Source of the DNA: Pedobacter panaciterrae
GTDB lineage: Bacteria; Bacteroidota; Bacteroidia; Sphingobacteriales; Sphingobacteriaceae
Length of the DNA stretch: 64,000 bases
Assembly: GCF_001636695.1 (NCBI RefSeq)
Contig: NZ_LGEL01000011.1
Span: forward strand, 62,001 to 126,000
Direction: 5' to 3'
In this document: piece after piece, positions 43,667-51,983 of the stretch
How positions within the stretch are numbered: position 1 is the first letter of the stretch
Layout: the number at the start of each line of letters is the position of its first letter
Translations under genes and position numbers: made by a program
The notes under the pieces: generated by a model
Databases searched by the model: none
Told to the model about the DNA's origin: nothing
Seen by the model: only the letters and a program-made list of their open reading frames with translations

Positions 43667-44974
43667 ATGATGGTAGAAAAGGTATTGGAAAATTTAAAAA
43701 TCGCTTCATTAAATGAAATGCAGCAGGCATCTGTTGCTGCATGGAAAAAAGGCGGAGATATAGTTTTGCTGGCACCAACTGGTTCTGGTAAAACAATAGG
43801 GTTTTTATTACCTATTCTAAACAACTTAAAAGCAGAGGTTAAGGGAGTACAGGCTTTGGTGTTGGTTCCTTCCCGTGAACTTGCTTTGCAGATTGAGAGT
43901 GTTTTTAAGCAGATGTCCACTGGTTTTAAGGTGAATTGCTGCTATGGTGGTCACCCGGTAAGAACAGAGCGAAATAATCTGGAACAACCTCCTGCGGTAC
44001 TAATTGGTACACCAGGAAGAATAGCTTACCATCTGCGCCATGAAAACTTTGATGAATCTACAATAAGCACACTTGTGCTTGATGAATTTGATAAAGCACT
44101 CGAATTCGGCTTTCAGGAGGATATGTCATATATCATCCATAAGCTCCTTTCTTTAAAACAACGTTTACTTACGTCGGCCACAGCTATGGAAGAGATTCCT
44201 GAGTTTACAGGTGTACGTAATCCGGTAGAGATCAATTTTCTAAAGGATGTAAAAGTTGTTCCCGATTTAAAGCTTAAGAAAGTGCTTACTACTGCCGAAG
44301 ATAAGCTGGATACCTTGTTGAAGCTTATTTGTAAAATTGGGAATAAAAATACTTTGATTTTTTGCAATCACAGGGAAACAGTTGACCGTATCAGTGATTT
44401 GTTAATCGACAAAGATCTGGCGCATGACATATTTCACGGCGGAATGGAACAGGATGAAAGAGAAAGAGCTCTGCTGAAGTTTAGAAATGGAAGTATAAAA
44501 ATTCTTATTACTACCGATCTTGCTTCACGCGGTTTAGATATTCCTGAAGTGCAGTGTATTATTCATTATCAATTGCCATATACTGAGGACGCATTTTTGC
44601 ATAGGAATGGACGTACTGCAAGGATGAACGCTAAGGGTACTGCATATCTTATTATAGCTGATGATGAAAAATACCCATTTTTAAAGTCAGATATTGAGAC
44701 TGAAAATCTAAAAGGAGATTTTGTATTGCCAGGAGATAGCGAATGGCAAACCTTATATATTGCAGCCGGAAAAAAAGACAAAGTAAATAAAATTGACATT
44801 GTCGGATTATTACTTAAAAAAGGTGGTTTGCAAAAAGAAGATGTGGGACTGATTGAAGTTAAAGATCAGTCATCGTACGTTGCAGTAAAACGGAATATGA
44901 TTAACCGGATTCTGAAATCTTTGGTAAATGAGAAGATTAAAGGGAAAAAGGTTAAGATTGAAGTTGCAATGTAA
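43667..44974 (+). CDS. DEAD-box RNA helicase with DbpA-type RNA-binding end
   Basis: 435 residues. Helicase motifs in order: Walker A APTGSGKT (about 36-43), PSRELALQ, TPGRI, motif II as DEFD rather than DEAD, motif III SAT, then in the second RecA-like domain IFCNHRETVDRI, TTDLASRGLDIPEV and the arginine-finger motif HRNGRTAR. A C-terminal domain (about 365-435, IDIVGLLLKKGGLQKEDVGLIEV and KKVKIEVAM) matches the DbpA RNA-binding fold, which targets 23S rRNA hairpin 92 in characterised relatives. Probable role: ATP-driven remodelling of rRNA during large-subunit assembly or general cold adaptation. The ATG at 43667 is immediately followed by another at 43670; the promoter position leaves almost no leader. 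Confidence 0.94.
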   Translation: MMVEKVLENLKIASLNEMQQASVAAWKKGGDIVLLAPTGSGKTIGFLLPILNNLKAEVKGVQALVLVPSRELALQIESVFKQMSTGFKVNCCYGGHPVRTERNNLEQPPAVLIGTPGRIAYHLRHENFDESTISTLVLDEFDKALEFGFQEDMSYIIHKLLSLKQRLLTSATAMEEIPEFTGVRNPVEINFLKDVKVVPDLKLKKVLTTAEDKLDTLLKLICKIGNKNTLIFCNHRETVDRISDLLIDKDLAHDIFHGGMEQDERERALLKFRNGSIKILITTDLASRGLDIPEVQCIIHYQLPYTEDAFLHRNGRTARMNAKGTAYLIIADDEKYPFLKSDIETENLKGDFVLPGDSEWQTLYIAAGKKDKVNKIDIVGLLLKKGGLQKEDVGLIEVKDQSSYVAVKRNMINRILKSLVNEKIKGKKVKIEVAM

Positions 44975-45019
44975 TTGAACTAAAAACATCTACTGAATTT
45001 ATAATATAAAACTCAACAT

Positions 45020-45247
45020 ATGAGCAATAACGATATTTTTAAAAAGTTGCGTGTAGCACTTGAATTAACTAATGATGATATCATTAAGATCATGGAATTA
45101 GTAAACTTTAAGATCACTAAGAGTGAACTCGGATCTTTTTTCAGGAGTGATGATCATCCAAACTTTAAGCCTTGCGGAGATCAGATTCTTCGTAATTTTT
45201 TAAATGGCCTTGTTATTTACAAACGTGGACCCAGACCACAGAAATAA
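45020..45247 (+). CDS. Half-size DUF1456 (YehS-like) protein
   Basis: 75 residues (MSNNDIFKKLRVALELTNDD to RGPRPQK). The sequence IFKKLRVALELTNDDIIKIMELVNFKITKSELGSFFR and LRNFLNGLVIYKRG match one repeat of the DUF1456/YehS family. Family members usually have two such repeats (about 150 residues); this one is a single unit with a normal stop, so it may work as a homodimer or be a shortened copy. Function unknown. It follows the helicase by 45 bases in the same direction and could be co-transcribed with it. Confidence 0.8.
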   Translation: MSNNDIFKKLRVALELTNDDIIKIMELVNFKITKSELGSFFRSDDHPNFKPCGDQILRNFLNGLVIYKRGPRPQK

Positions 45248-45402
45248 ACTGTATTTTCCAGCAGGCCTAACTTATTTATGGTTTTCTGTTCGTTAAGCAT
45301 CAAGAAAAAAATATAAATAAATTTTGCTAAAACGGTTTAAATGCCTTTATTTGAGTTGTAGAATCAAATCAATTCTATTGTTAACCAAATAGACCTAAAT
45401 AA

Positions 45403-46275
45403 ATGAATACTAAAACCTCTAAACTTCCCTTCATTGGGGTTGACATAGGTGGCTCTCACATCACCGCAGCACATGTAGACTGTAGTACATATAAAGTTAT
45501 AGATAGTTCAATGCAGCGTTTACGCGTTGCATCAATGGATAGCGCAGATGTAATTATCCAATCATGGGTAGATGCACTTTCATCGTTAATTTTAAAATCT
45601 AATGATGAGACCATAAGAATTGGAATTGCTATGCCAGGGCCTTTCGATTATCAGGAAGGGATTTCATTGATGAAAGGTATGCAGAAATATGATTCATTAT
45701 ATGGATTAAATATCCGCACCATTTTATCTGAAAAATTAGATATTCCAGGTGAACATATCGTTTTTATAAATGATGCAGAAGCCTTTTTAAGAGGCGAACT
45801 TGCCTCAGGAGCAGCTTCAGATTTTGAAAAAGCAATTGGCGTAACACTAGGAACAGGCCTGGGCTCAACAAGTAATTGTAAAGGACAGGTTATTGACGTA
45901 AACAGGGCATTTGTGCCTTTCTTAGACAGTATTGCAGAGGAATACATCTCAACAAGATGGTTTTTAAAACACTATAAAGAGCTAACCGGAAAAGAAGCAA
46001 AAAATGTTGAAGAATTGCTTGCTACTGCAGACGAATCTGTTAAAGAGCAATTGTTTGAGGAATTTTCTACAAATCTGGCAGCTTTCCTAAATGATTTTAT
46101 TGCCGACGAAAATCCTCAGGTATTGGTTATCGGTGGAAACATTGCCAAAACATGGGACTATTTTATTACTAAATTGCAGGAAAAATTAGTAAATAAAACC
46201 GTGGTAATAAAGCAAAGCGAGATGTGGGAAGATGCCGCTCTTGTTGGAGCTGCATGTACCTGGATAAGCAATTAG
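45403..46275 (+). CDS. Atypical ROK-family sugar kinase-like protein
   Basis: 290 residues of the actin/hexokinase fold: phosphate-1 loop FIGVDIGGSHITAA (9-22), GIAMPGPFDY, FINDAEAFLRGELASGA, the phosphate-2 motif GVTLGTGLGS and adenosine motif VLVIGGNIAK. These support ATP binding. However, the ExGH sugar-binding motif and the CxCGxxGCxE zinc site expected after the GTGLG motif are both absent; in their place is a short NRAFVPFLDSIAEEYIS segment. The substrate pocket must therefore differ from glucokinase-type ROK enzymes. No DNA-binding domain. The esterase gene begins 3 bases after its stop, so the two form one unit. Activity as a sugar kinase is possible but not assured. Confidence 0.85.
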   Translation: MNTKTSKLPFIGVDIGGSHITAAHVDCSTYKVIDSSMQRLRVASMDSADVIIQSWVDALSSLILKSNDETIRIGIAMPGPFDYQEGISLMKGMQKYDSLYGLNIRTILSEKLDIPGEHIVFINDAEAFLRGELASGAASDFEKAIGVTLGTGLGSTSNCKGQVIDVNRAFVPFLDSIAEEYISTRWFLKHYKELTGKEAKNVEELLATADESVKEQLFEEFSTNLAAFLNDFIADENPQVLVIGGNIAKTWDYFITKLQEKLVNKTVVIKQSEMWEDAALVGAACTWISN

Positions 46276-46278
46276 AAA

Positions 46279-47097
46279 ATGAAAAAATGGGGTTTTCTTA
46301 TCGGCATACTTACATTTTTAAGTGCTGAATCAGTTTTAGCAGCTAAGGTTGACACCGTGTCGACCTATAGTGCTGCTATGAAGAAAAATATTAAAGCTGT
46401 TGTAATTACTCCCGAAGGTTACAGTGAAAGTAAGAATTATCCGACGGTTTATTTGCTGCACGGAGCAGGCGATTCTTTTTCCGGTTGGGTAAATAAGGTG
46501 CCTCTTATTAAAGATTATGCTGATAATTATCAAATGATCATTGTATGCCCCGATGGAAATGTTACCAGCTGGTATTTTGATAGTCCGGAAGATCCCGCCT
46601 GGAAATACGAAACTTATGTAGCTACCGAATTGGTTAATTGGGTAGATCAAAAATACAGAACCATAAAAGATAGAAAAGGCCGTGCAATTACAGGCTTAAG
46701 CATGGGCGGACACGGTGCGCTGTACTTAGCTTTTAAACACCAGGATATTTTTAGCGCTGCTGGCAGTATGAGTGGTGGTGTAGATATCAAACCTTTTCCA
46801 TTGAACTGGGATATAGCCAAACGCCTTGGCCCTGAAGATAAGTACCCCGAACGCTGGAAAGCAAATTCTGTAATTGATTTAATCTATCTGCTTGTTCCTA
46901 ACAAACTTGCTTTAAATATAGACTGTGGTTCTGAAGATTTCTTTTACAATGTAAACATCAAATTGCATGAAAAACTGCAATACAATAACATACCGCATGA
47001 TTTTACCATCAGACCGGGAGCCCATAACTGGGATTACTGGAAAAATTCAATTGGATTTCAGTTGATGTTCTTTAATAATCAATTCACAAAAAAATAG
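46279..47097 (+). CDS. Secreted esterase D/feruloyl-esterase-like hydrolase
   Basis: 272 residues. Signal peptide (WGFLIGILTFLSAESVLAA), then an alpha/beta hydrolase of the putative-esterase (S-formylglutathione hydrolase/antigen 85) family: YPTVYLLHGAGDSFSGWVNK, MIIVCPDGNVTSWYFDSP, nucleophile GLSMGGHGALYLAF, acid region NIDCGSEDFFYNV and His in RPGAHNWDYWKNSI. Such secreted enzymes cut ester bonds on polysaccharides (acetyl, feruloyl) or transfer acyl groups. Located 3 bases downstream of the ROK-like gene, consistent with carbohydrate use. Convergent with the DUF6266-like gene; a short TTTTCC/GGAAAA hairpin at about 47099-47116 may end both transcripts. Confidence 0.92.
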   Translation: MKKWGFLIGILTFLSAESVLAAKVDTVSTYSAAMKKNIKAVVITPEGYSESKNYPTVYLLHGAGDSFSGWVNKVPLIKDYADNYQMIIVCPDGNVTSWYFDSPEDPAWKYETYVATELVNWVDQKYRTIKDRKGRAITGLSMGGHGALYLAFKHQDIFSAAGSMSGGVDIKPFPLNWDIAKRLGPEDKYPERWKANSVIDLIYLLVPNKLALNIDCGSEDFFYNVNIKLHEKLQYNNIPHDFTIRPGAHNWDYWKNSIGFQLMFFNNQFTKK

Positions 47098-47136
47098 TTT
47101 TTTCCATAAGGAAAACTAAAACAGCATGTGTTACGG

Positions 47137-47766
47137 TTAAAGTGTGCCTAAATAGATACTATCTGCTACTTTTTTCCTGTCAATTGAAGCCATACTGACG
47201 TAAACCTGCAAAGGCCTGTCTATAAATTTGGGGTTAAAATTAAAAAAGCATTTCTCATCTGTACGCTTAAAACCCCCAATTAAACCATCTGTTTTATGTA
47301 ATTCCTGATTATACAAAATCAGTATTAACTGGTCATCAAAAGAGGCGGGCTTGATATTGTTCTTTAACCAGGTGAGTTTTATGGTTTTGTTGTCAGGTAG
47401 TTCCATTATAATGTTTTTGATCATTGGCAAGGTGCCTACACTTAAAACAAGCTTACTATAATCTACGATTAAATTAGGGTAAGTCCCCAGAAACGCTGAA
47501 TGATAATTTAAAGAAAATGCCGCACTGATCTCCGTTTTCTGTACTGCATTGTTGGCAAAACCAACATTGATGTAAGGGTGAAAAGGAACCAATAGTCTAT
47601 TAATAAATTTCATTTTTTGTTGGATGGCAATCTGCGCCTGACTGCGTTCTTTTGGTATCTTTTGCGATACCTCACGGATATAGGGTATACCTTTCCAGCT
47701 ACCTCCAACTATAGGCCCTATTTTTCCGGAAAATGATCCTAAAATTCCTCTCTTAATCTTTGCCAT
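47137..47766 (-). CDS. DUF6266-like protein
   Basis: 209 residues with the characteristic start MAKIKRGILGSFSGKIGPIV and GSWKGIPYIRE, followed by QKMKFINRLLVPFHPYINVGF and a beta-rich C-terminal half (KLTWLKNNIKPASFDDQLILILYN, FNPKFIDRPLQVYVSMAS). This family is frequent in Sphingobacteriaceae, often in several copies per genome, and resembles phage or surface-fibre-like repeats only loosely; its function is not known. No signal peptide. It is a single-gene unit, convergent with the esterase, and its upstream region carries a four-copy 11-bp tandem repeat about 105 bases before the start. Confidence 0.75.
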   Translation of the reverse strand: MAKIKRGILGSFSGKIGPIVGGSWKGIPYIREVSQKIPKERSQAQIAIQQKMKFINRLLVPFHPYINVGFANNAVQKTEISAAFSLNYHSAFLGTYPNLIVDYSKLVLSVGTLPMIKNIIMELPDNKTIKLTWLKNNIKPASFDDQLILILYNQELHKTDGLIGGFKRTDEKCFFNFNPKFIDRPLQVYVSMASIDRKKVADSIYLGTL

Positions 47767-48156
47767 AATATTTATAATTTTCGTTTTTATTTTGGTCCAT
47801 ATAATTTAGCAGCTTCTTTATTGTTTTTGAAAAGCATCAAAAGAGCGTATTTTCAGACCTGGGGCTAATCAGAGCCTGAGGAGAGTCTGAACAGAGTCTG
47901 AGTTGAGTCTAAGGTTTTAGCTACTTCAACAAGGTTTCATTAATTACTATTTAGTCCCTTTTGGTTTTAGAAAATAAAGTAAAGAATAGTTATTTACTTT
48001 TGGCAGTGGTGGGGGGTGTTACACCCTTGATGTATTTTGACCCAAAATCTTAGCCAGAAAGCTCTATTGGGCATTTTATTTTTTTCAAAAAAAATGAAAT
48101 TATTTTCTATTTTAGGCAGTAACTAATATAACTAAACCACTAGAAACAAATTAACC
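47767..48156. other. 390-bp intergenic region with tandem repeats
   Basis: Separates divergent genes (DUF6266-like on minus, TIM-barrel protein on plus). It holds the 11-bp tandem repeat at 47871-47914, a small GGGTG/CACCC hairpin near 48010-48025 and AT-rich DNA before the plus-strand gene, where TATTTTAG (about 48108) is a weak -7 candidate. No gene seen. Confidence 0.6.
47871..47914. repeat. Four tandem copies of an 11-bp unit (core GAGTCTGA)
   Basis: Units at 47871-47881, 47882-47892, 47893-47903 and 47904-47914 read AGAGCCTGAGG, AGAGTCTGAAC, AGAGTCTGAGT and TGAGTCTAAGG. The period is close to one DNA turn, as in arrays bound by a helical-phase regulator, though replication slippage is an alternative origin. 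Confidence 0.75.
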
Positions 48157-49077
48157 ATGGATACTAAAGATCGCAGAAGTTTTCTCAAAGATTTAGGAAT
48201 GTTATCTGCAGCTGCAGGACTTTCTTCTTTAATTCCGTTTGATACACTAGCGCTTCCAACGAAAGATTTTTTCAGTATATCTTTAGCTCAGTGGTCTTTG
48301 CATAAATCATTGTTTGGAGGTAAGCTAACAAACCTTGAATTCCCTGTAAAAGCTAAAAAAGATTTCGGTATTGACATAGTTGAATATGTAAGTCCATTTT
48401 TTAATAAAAAAGAGACTGATCCGGCATATCTTAAAGAATTAAAAAGTATAACCCAAAATGAAGGAATTCAAAACCACCTGATCATGATTGATGGAGAGGG
48501 TGAACTGGGTAACCTGGATGAAAAAGCACGCTTAAAGGCGGTTGAAAATCATCATAAATGGGTAGATGCAGCTAAAGTACTTGGCTGTAAAACAATTCGC
48601 GTAAATGCCGCAGGTAACGGATCTGAACAGGATGTGAAAACGGCAGTGGTTGATGGTTTAGGCAGACTAACTGAATATGGTAAGCAGAATAAGATCAATA
48701 TTATAGTAGAGAATCATGGAGGATACTCTTCGGATGGAAAATGGTTGTCGGATGTGATGAATCAGGTGAATAGCCCTTATTGCGGAACATTGCCTGATTT
48801 TGGAAACTTTAGAGTAAGTGCCGACAGAGTGTATGACATGTACCAGGGTGTAACTGATCTGGTCCCGTTTGCAAAAGGAATTAGCGCCAAGACTTTTAAC
48901 TTCAATGAAAAAGGAGACGAAAAGGATATCGATTACGATCGTATGTTCAAGATTATAAAAGCAGCAAAATGGAGCGGCATTGTAGGAATTGAATATGAAG
49001 GTGACAGTTTATCCGAAGATGAAGGAATCAGAAAAACCAAAGAGCTGCTGTTAAGAATACAAAAGCAATATAAATAA
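48157..49077 (+). CDS. Exported sugar phosphate isomerase/epimerase-like TIM-barrel protein
   Basis: 306 residues. N-terminal leader with twin-arginine look (DRRSFLKDLGMLSAAAGLSS), then an AP-endonuclease-2/xylose-isomerase-type barrel: FSISLAQWSLHKSLFG, DIVEYVSPFF, CKTIRVNAAGNG, INIIVENHGGYSS (metal Glu and His), GTLPDFGNF (metal Asp) and GIVGIEYEGDSL (Glu). Exported proteins of this family in Bacteroidota accompany Gfo/Idh dehydrogenases and act on keto-sugars or glycosides; here no dehydrogenase is adjacent, but one lies 9 kb downstream with a second TIM-barrel protein. Substrate unknown. The stop codon is the first part of a 26-bp inverted repeat. Confidence 0.9.
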   Translation: MDTKDRRSFLKDLGMLSAAAGLSSLIPFDTLALPTKDFFSISLAQWSLHKSLFGGKLTNLEFPVKAKKDFGIDIVEYVSPFFNKKETDPAYLKELKSITQNEGIQNHLIMIDGEGELGNLDEKARLKAVENHHKWVDAAKVLGCKTIRVNAAGNGSEQDVKTAVVDGLGRLTEYGKQNKINIIVENHGGYSSDGKWLSDVMNQVNSPYCGTLPDFGNFRVSADRVYDMYQGVTDLVPFAKGISAKTFNFNEKGDEKDIDYDRMFKIIKAAKWSGIVGIEYEGDSLSEDEGIRKTKELLLRIQKQYK

Positions 49078-49130
49078 CCAAGAGATCTCTCCTATCGTCG
49101 AGATGACGATAGGAGAGATCTCTTGGTTAT
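49074..49130. repeat. Perfect 26-bp inverted repeat (REP-like hairpin, bidirectional terminator)
   Basis: Arms 49074-49099 and 49105-49130 are perfect reverse complements around the loop GAGAT. The hairpin begins inside the TAA of the TIM-barrel gene and lies between it and the convergent ettA. A related unit follows at 49161-49189, matching 49081-49109 at 26 of 29 positions. The CGTCGAGATGACG-type core resembles dispersed intergenic repeats of this bacterial group. Likely blocks read-through in both directions. Confidence 0.85.
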
Positions 49131-49160
49131 ATCGATTTGCTCACAGAGACCTCATGGTCT

Positions 49161-49189
49161 AGAGATCTCTCCTAGCGTCGGGGTGACGA
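49161..49189. repeat. Second, partial copy of the REP-like unit
   Basis: Differs from 49081-49109 at three positions (T to G and two A to G). It is preceded by a small palindrome (AGACCTCATGGTCT, 49147-49160) and followed by further short CGATGACGA and CCAAGATCTC pieces up to ettA's stop, as if several eroded copies lie side by side. Confidence 0.7.
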
Positions 49190-49226
49190 ACTCGGGTCTA
49201 ACGATGACGAAACCAAGATCTCGGTA

Positions 49227-50903
49227 TTATACCAATTTTTTGTACTTAATACGATGAGGAGTTACATCTCCAAGGCGTTTTTTACGGTTTTCTTCGTAAT
49301 CACTATAGTTACCTTCAAAGAAGTAAACCTGAGAGTTTCCTTCAAATGCTAAAATGTGTGTACAGATACGATCTAAGAACCAACGATCGTGACTGATTAC
49401 AACTGCACAACCACCAAAGTTTTCTAACGCTTCTTCCAGTGCACGTAAGGTATTTACGTCAATATCATTGGTTGGCTCATCCAGTAACAATACGTTTGCG
49501 CCTTTCTTTAAAGTAATAGCTAGATGTACGCGGTTACGCTCTCCACCAGATAAAACGCCAACTTTCTTTTGCTGGTCGCCACCGTTAAAGTTAAATTTAG
49601 AAACATATGCACGGCCATTTACCGCTTTGTTACCTAATTGGATATTATCTAATCCGTCGGTAATATTTTCATATACTGTTTTGGCAGGGTCAAGATCATT
49701 ATGCATCTGATCTACATAACCAAGTGAAACAGTTTCTCCAACTCGGAATGTTCCTGTATCGGGAGTTTCCTGTTCAGTAATTAAACGGAACAAGGTAGTT
49801 TTACCCGCACCATTGGGACCAATGATTCCTACTATGCCGGCAGGAGGTAAAGAGAAACTTAAGTTCTCAAATAACAATTTGTCGCCATAGGCTTTGGTAA
49901 CATTGTTAGCCTCAATAACCACATTTCCTAATCTCGGACCAGGAGGGATAAACAACTCCAGTTTGTCTTCTCTTTCTCTTGAATCTTCTGATGCCAGCTT
50001 GTCATAGTTTGATAAACGTGCTTTTGATTTAGCATGACGCGCCTTTGGTGCCATACGTACCCACTCAAGCTCTCTTTCAAGAGTTTTCTGACGTTTGCTT
50101 TCAGTTTTTTCTTCCTGGGCCAATCGTTTAGCTTTTTGATCTAACCATGAAGAGTAATTACCCTTCCATGGAATACCTTCACCTCTGTCTAATTCAAGAA
50201 TCCATCCTGCAACATTATCAAGGAAATACCTATCGTGGGTTACTGCAATTACAGTTCCTTTGTAATCTTTTAAGAACTGCTCTAACCAGTCAATACTTTC
50301 AGCATCAAGGTGGTTGGTTGGCTCATCAAGTAGTAAAACATCTGGTTCCTGAAGTAGTAGGCGACACATGGCTACGCGTCTTCTTTCTCCTCCTGATAAT
50401 ACTGAAATTTTTGTATCCGGATCCGGGCAACGAAGTGCATCCATTGCACGCTCTAGTTTATTGTCTAGCTCCCATGCATTTACAGCATCGATTTTATCCT
50501 GAAGTTCGCCCTGTTTAGCCATTAGTTTATCCATTGCATCAGCATCTTCATAAACCTCTGGCAGACCAAACTGCTCATTAATAGACTCATATTCTTTAAG
50601 GATAGCAGTAATTTCAGCTACACCCTCCTCAACTACCTCTCTAACTGTTTTGTTTTCATCTAGTTCCGGCTCTTGTGCCAGATAGCCTACAGTGTAGCCC
50701 GGAGAAAAAACAACTTCACCCTGAAAGGCCTTGTCAATACCGGCAATGATCTTCAAAACCGATGATTTTCCAGATCCATTTAAACCAATAACACCTATTT
50801 TTGCGCCATAAAAAAAGGATAGGTATATGTTCTTTAAAACTTGTTTTTGAGGGGGGTAAATCTTATTTACCCCAGCCATTGAGAATATTATCTTTTCGTC
50901 CAT
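49227..50903 (-). CDS. ettA: Energy-dependent translational throttle protein EttA (ABC-F)
   Basis: 558 residues with two ABC ATPase domains in one chain and no membrane segments: Walker A GLNGSGKSSVLK and GPNGAGKTTLFR, signatures LSGGERRRVAMCRLLL and LSGGERNRVHLAI, Walker B VLLLDEPTNHLDAES and VLLLDEPTNDIDVNT. The long linker between them (WVRMAPKARHAKSKARLSNYDKL) is the P-site tRNA-interaction motif, and the start FSMAGVNKIYPPQKQVLKNIYLSF fits EttA rather than Uup or ABC-F resistance proteins. EttA binds the ribosomal E site and gates entry into elongation according to ATP/ADP. Single-gene unit with an exact promoter element 60 bases upstream and the REP-like terminator downstream. Confidence 0.96.
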   Translation of the reverse strand: MDEKIIFSMAGVNKIYPPQKQVLKNIYLSFFYGAKIGVIGLNGSGKSSVLKIIAGIDKAFQGEVVFSPGYTVGYLAQEPELDENKTVREVVEEGVAEITAILKEYESINEQFGLPEVYEDADAMDKLMAKQGELQDKIDAVNAWELDNKLERAMDALRCPDPDTKISVLSGGERRRVAMCRLLLQEPDVLLLDEPTNHLDAESIDWLEQFLKDYKGTVIAVTHDRYFLDNVAGWILELDRGEGIPWKGNYSSWLDQKAKRLAQEEKTESKRQKTLERELEWVRMAPKARHAKSKARLSNYDKLASEDSREREDKLELFIPPGPRLGNVVIEANNVTKAYGDKLLFENLSFSLPPAGIVGIIGPNGAGKTTLFRLITEQETPDTGTFRVGETVSLGYVDQMHNDLDPAKTVYENITDGLDNIQLGNKAVNGRAYVSKFNFNGGDQQKKVGVLSGGERNRVHLAITLKKGANVLLLDEPTNDIDVNTLRALEEALENFGGCAVVISHDRWFLDRICTHILAFEGNSQVYFFEGNYSDYEENRKKRLGDVTPHRIKYKKLV

Positions 50904-50942
50904 GCTTGTTATTTCGTGTATTATATAGGTTTTTAAATAAAT

Positions 50943-51188
50943 TTACAGAACTCTATATAACTGCAAAGATAAGAAAGGAAAGCCAGTAAAAAAGTGATGT
51001 ATTTGATATTCAATTTTACCTTTTTTCATCTTATCAGCAGATTTCACTAAATCTCCAATCAATTCAATTCCCCAGATCGACAATTCACCAGATGTTTTTG
51101 TTGCTTCGCTCAAGAAGTCCAGGTTATAAGTTTTAGCAGCGTGTAATTTTACACCATCAAAATAATAACATAAGAAAATGAAAAACAT
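50943..51188 (-). CDS. Doubtful 81-residue ORF upstream of ettA
   Basis: Minus-strand frame reading VKLHAAKTYNLDFLSEATK and GELSIWGIELIGDLVKSADK, a composition better than chance, with a hydrophobic start (MFFIFLCYYF). It overlaps the first codons of the divergent exported-protein gene and its 3' end covers the ettA promoter element, which argues against it. No family recognised. Could be a small real gene or the decayed remnant of one. Confidence 0.25.
   Translation of the reverse strand: MFFIFLCYYFDGVKLHAAKTYNLDFLSEATKTSGELSIWGIELIGDLVKSADKMKKGKIEYQIHHFFTGFPFLSLQLYRVL
50964..50971 (-). promoter_or_regulatory. Exact -7 promoter element for ettA
   Basis: Reads TATCTTTG on the minus strand, an exact TAnnTTTG match, about 60 bases upstream of the ettA start. 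No clear TTG at -33. Confidence 0.55.
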
Positions 51189-51951
51189 TAAAAATCAAAA
51201 TGAGGAAATATTTCCTAAAGTAACTAATAACAAAAAAGCAAAGTTTGATTTGCAAGGTCATGGAATAAAGGCACTATTAGCTCTTTTTCTTTTATTGATA
51301 TCTTCGCTAGCAGTCTCTGCCCAAAAATCAGCTGTACTGGGTGCCCTTTCTAAATATGGTATTGATGCCAGTATTCTGAATGCAGACAATATTCAGCAAC
51401 CAGAGGATTTTGCTTTTGATTTCAAACAGACAACGATAACTGCAGGTAAACAAACAGTAACCATTGCTAAATATGATCCGTCCAGCCCAAAAGAAGAACA
51501 GTGGACTGTAGTTTCTGTTGATGGGAAATCACCTTCTAAAGGAGATGTTAATACCTTCAGGAAAAACCAAAACAAAGAGTCTAAATCTACCCAGACAGAT
51601 GAATCAAGTTATAAGGTTGAGAAAGAATCAGCAGACCACCTGGTGATAAGCTACAAAACAGATCCGGCTTCTATTCCTAAAGATGCCGCTTTTATGAAAG
51701 ATTGCAGATCTTACATGACGATCAATCTCAAAACTAAGAAAATTGAGCAGGTACAGTCCATTAATGAAAAGCCGGTAAAAATTAAGATTCTCAATGCAGA
51801 AAAGTTTGACATAGTTGTAAAGTATACAAAAAATGATGAATCGAAACGTTACCTGCCGGTAAATCAGGAACTCAACATGTTAGCTAAATTTATGGGGCAG
51901 GCAGTAAGCGTACAGACCATTACAGAATATTCAAACTATACCAAAAAATAA
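51178..51951 (+). CDS. Unknown exported protein with long N-terminal tail
   Basis: 257 residues. A 28-residue polar, Lys/Asn-rich tail (MKNIKNQNEEIFPKVTNNKK) precedes a hydrophobic segment (IKALLALFLLLISSLAVSAQ) that looks like a signal peptide core with a VSAQ cleavage site; the true start may be later, but no nearer Met exists before the hydrophobic part. The remainder is soluble, beta-rich and lysine-rich, beginning SAVLGALSKYGIDASILNAD. No motif, repeat or catalytic signature. Stand-alone gene between ettA (divergent) and the convergent two-component system; a weak downstream T-rich hairpin with TTCTGACCCCATAAA-type symmetry lies at about 51985-52025. Function unknown; I do not recognise the family. 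Confidence 0.75.
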   Translation: MKNIKNQNEEIFPKVTNNKKAKFDLQGHGIKALLALFLLLISSLAVSAQKSAVLGALSKYGIDASILNADNIQQPEDFAFDFKQTTITAGKQTVTIAKYDPSSPKEEQWTVVSVDGKSPSKGDVNTFRKNQNKESKSTQTDESSYKVEKESADHLVISYKTDPASIPKDAAFMKDCRSYMTINLKTKKIEQVQSINEKPVKIKILNAEKFDIVVKYTKNDESKRYLPVNQELNMLAKFMGQAVSVQTITEYSNYTKK

Positions 51952-51983
51952 TAATATTCAACTCGCCCAAAAGTTGATATTAT

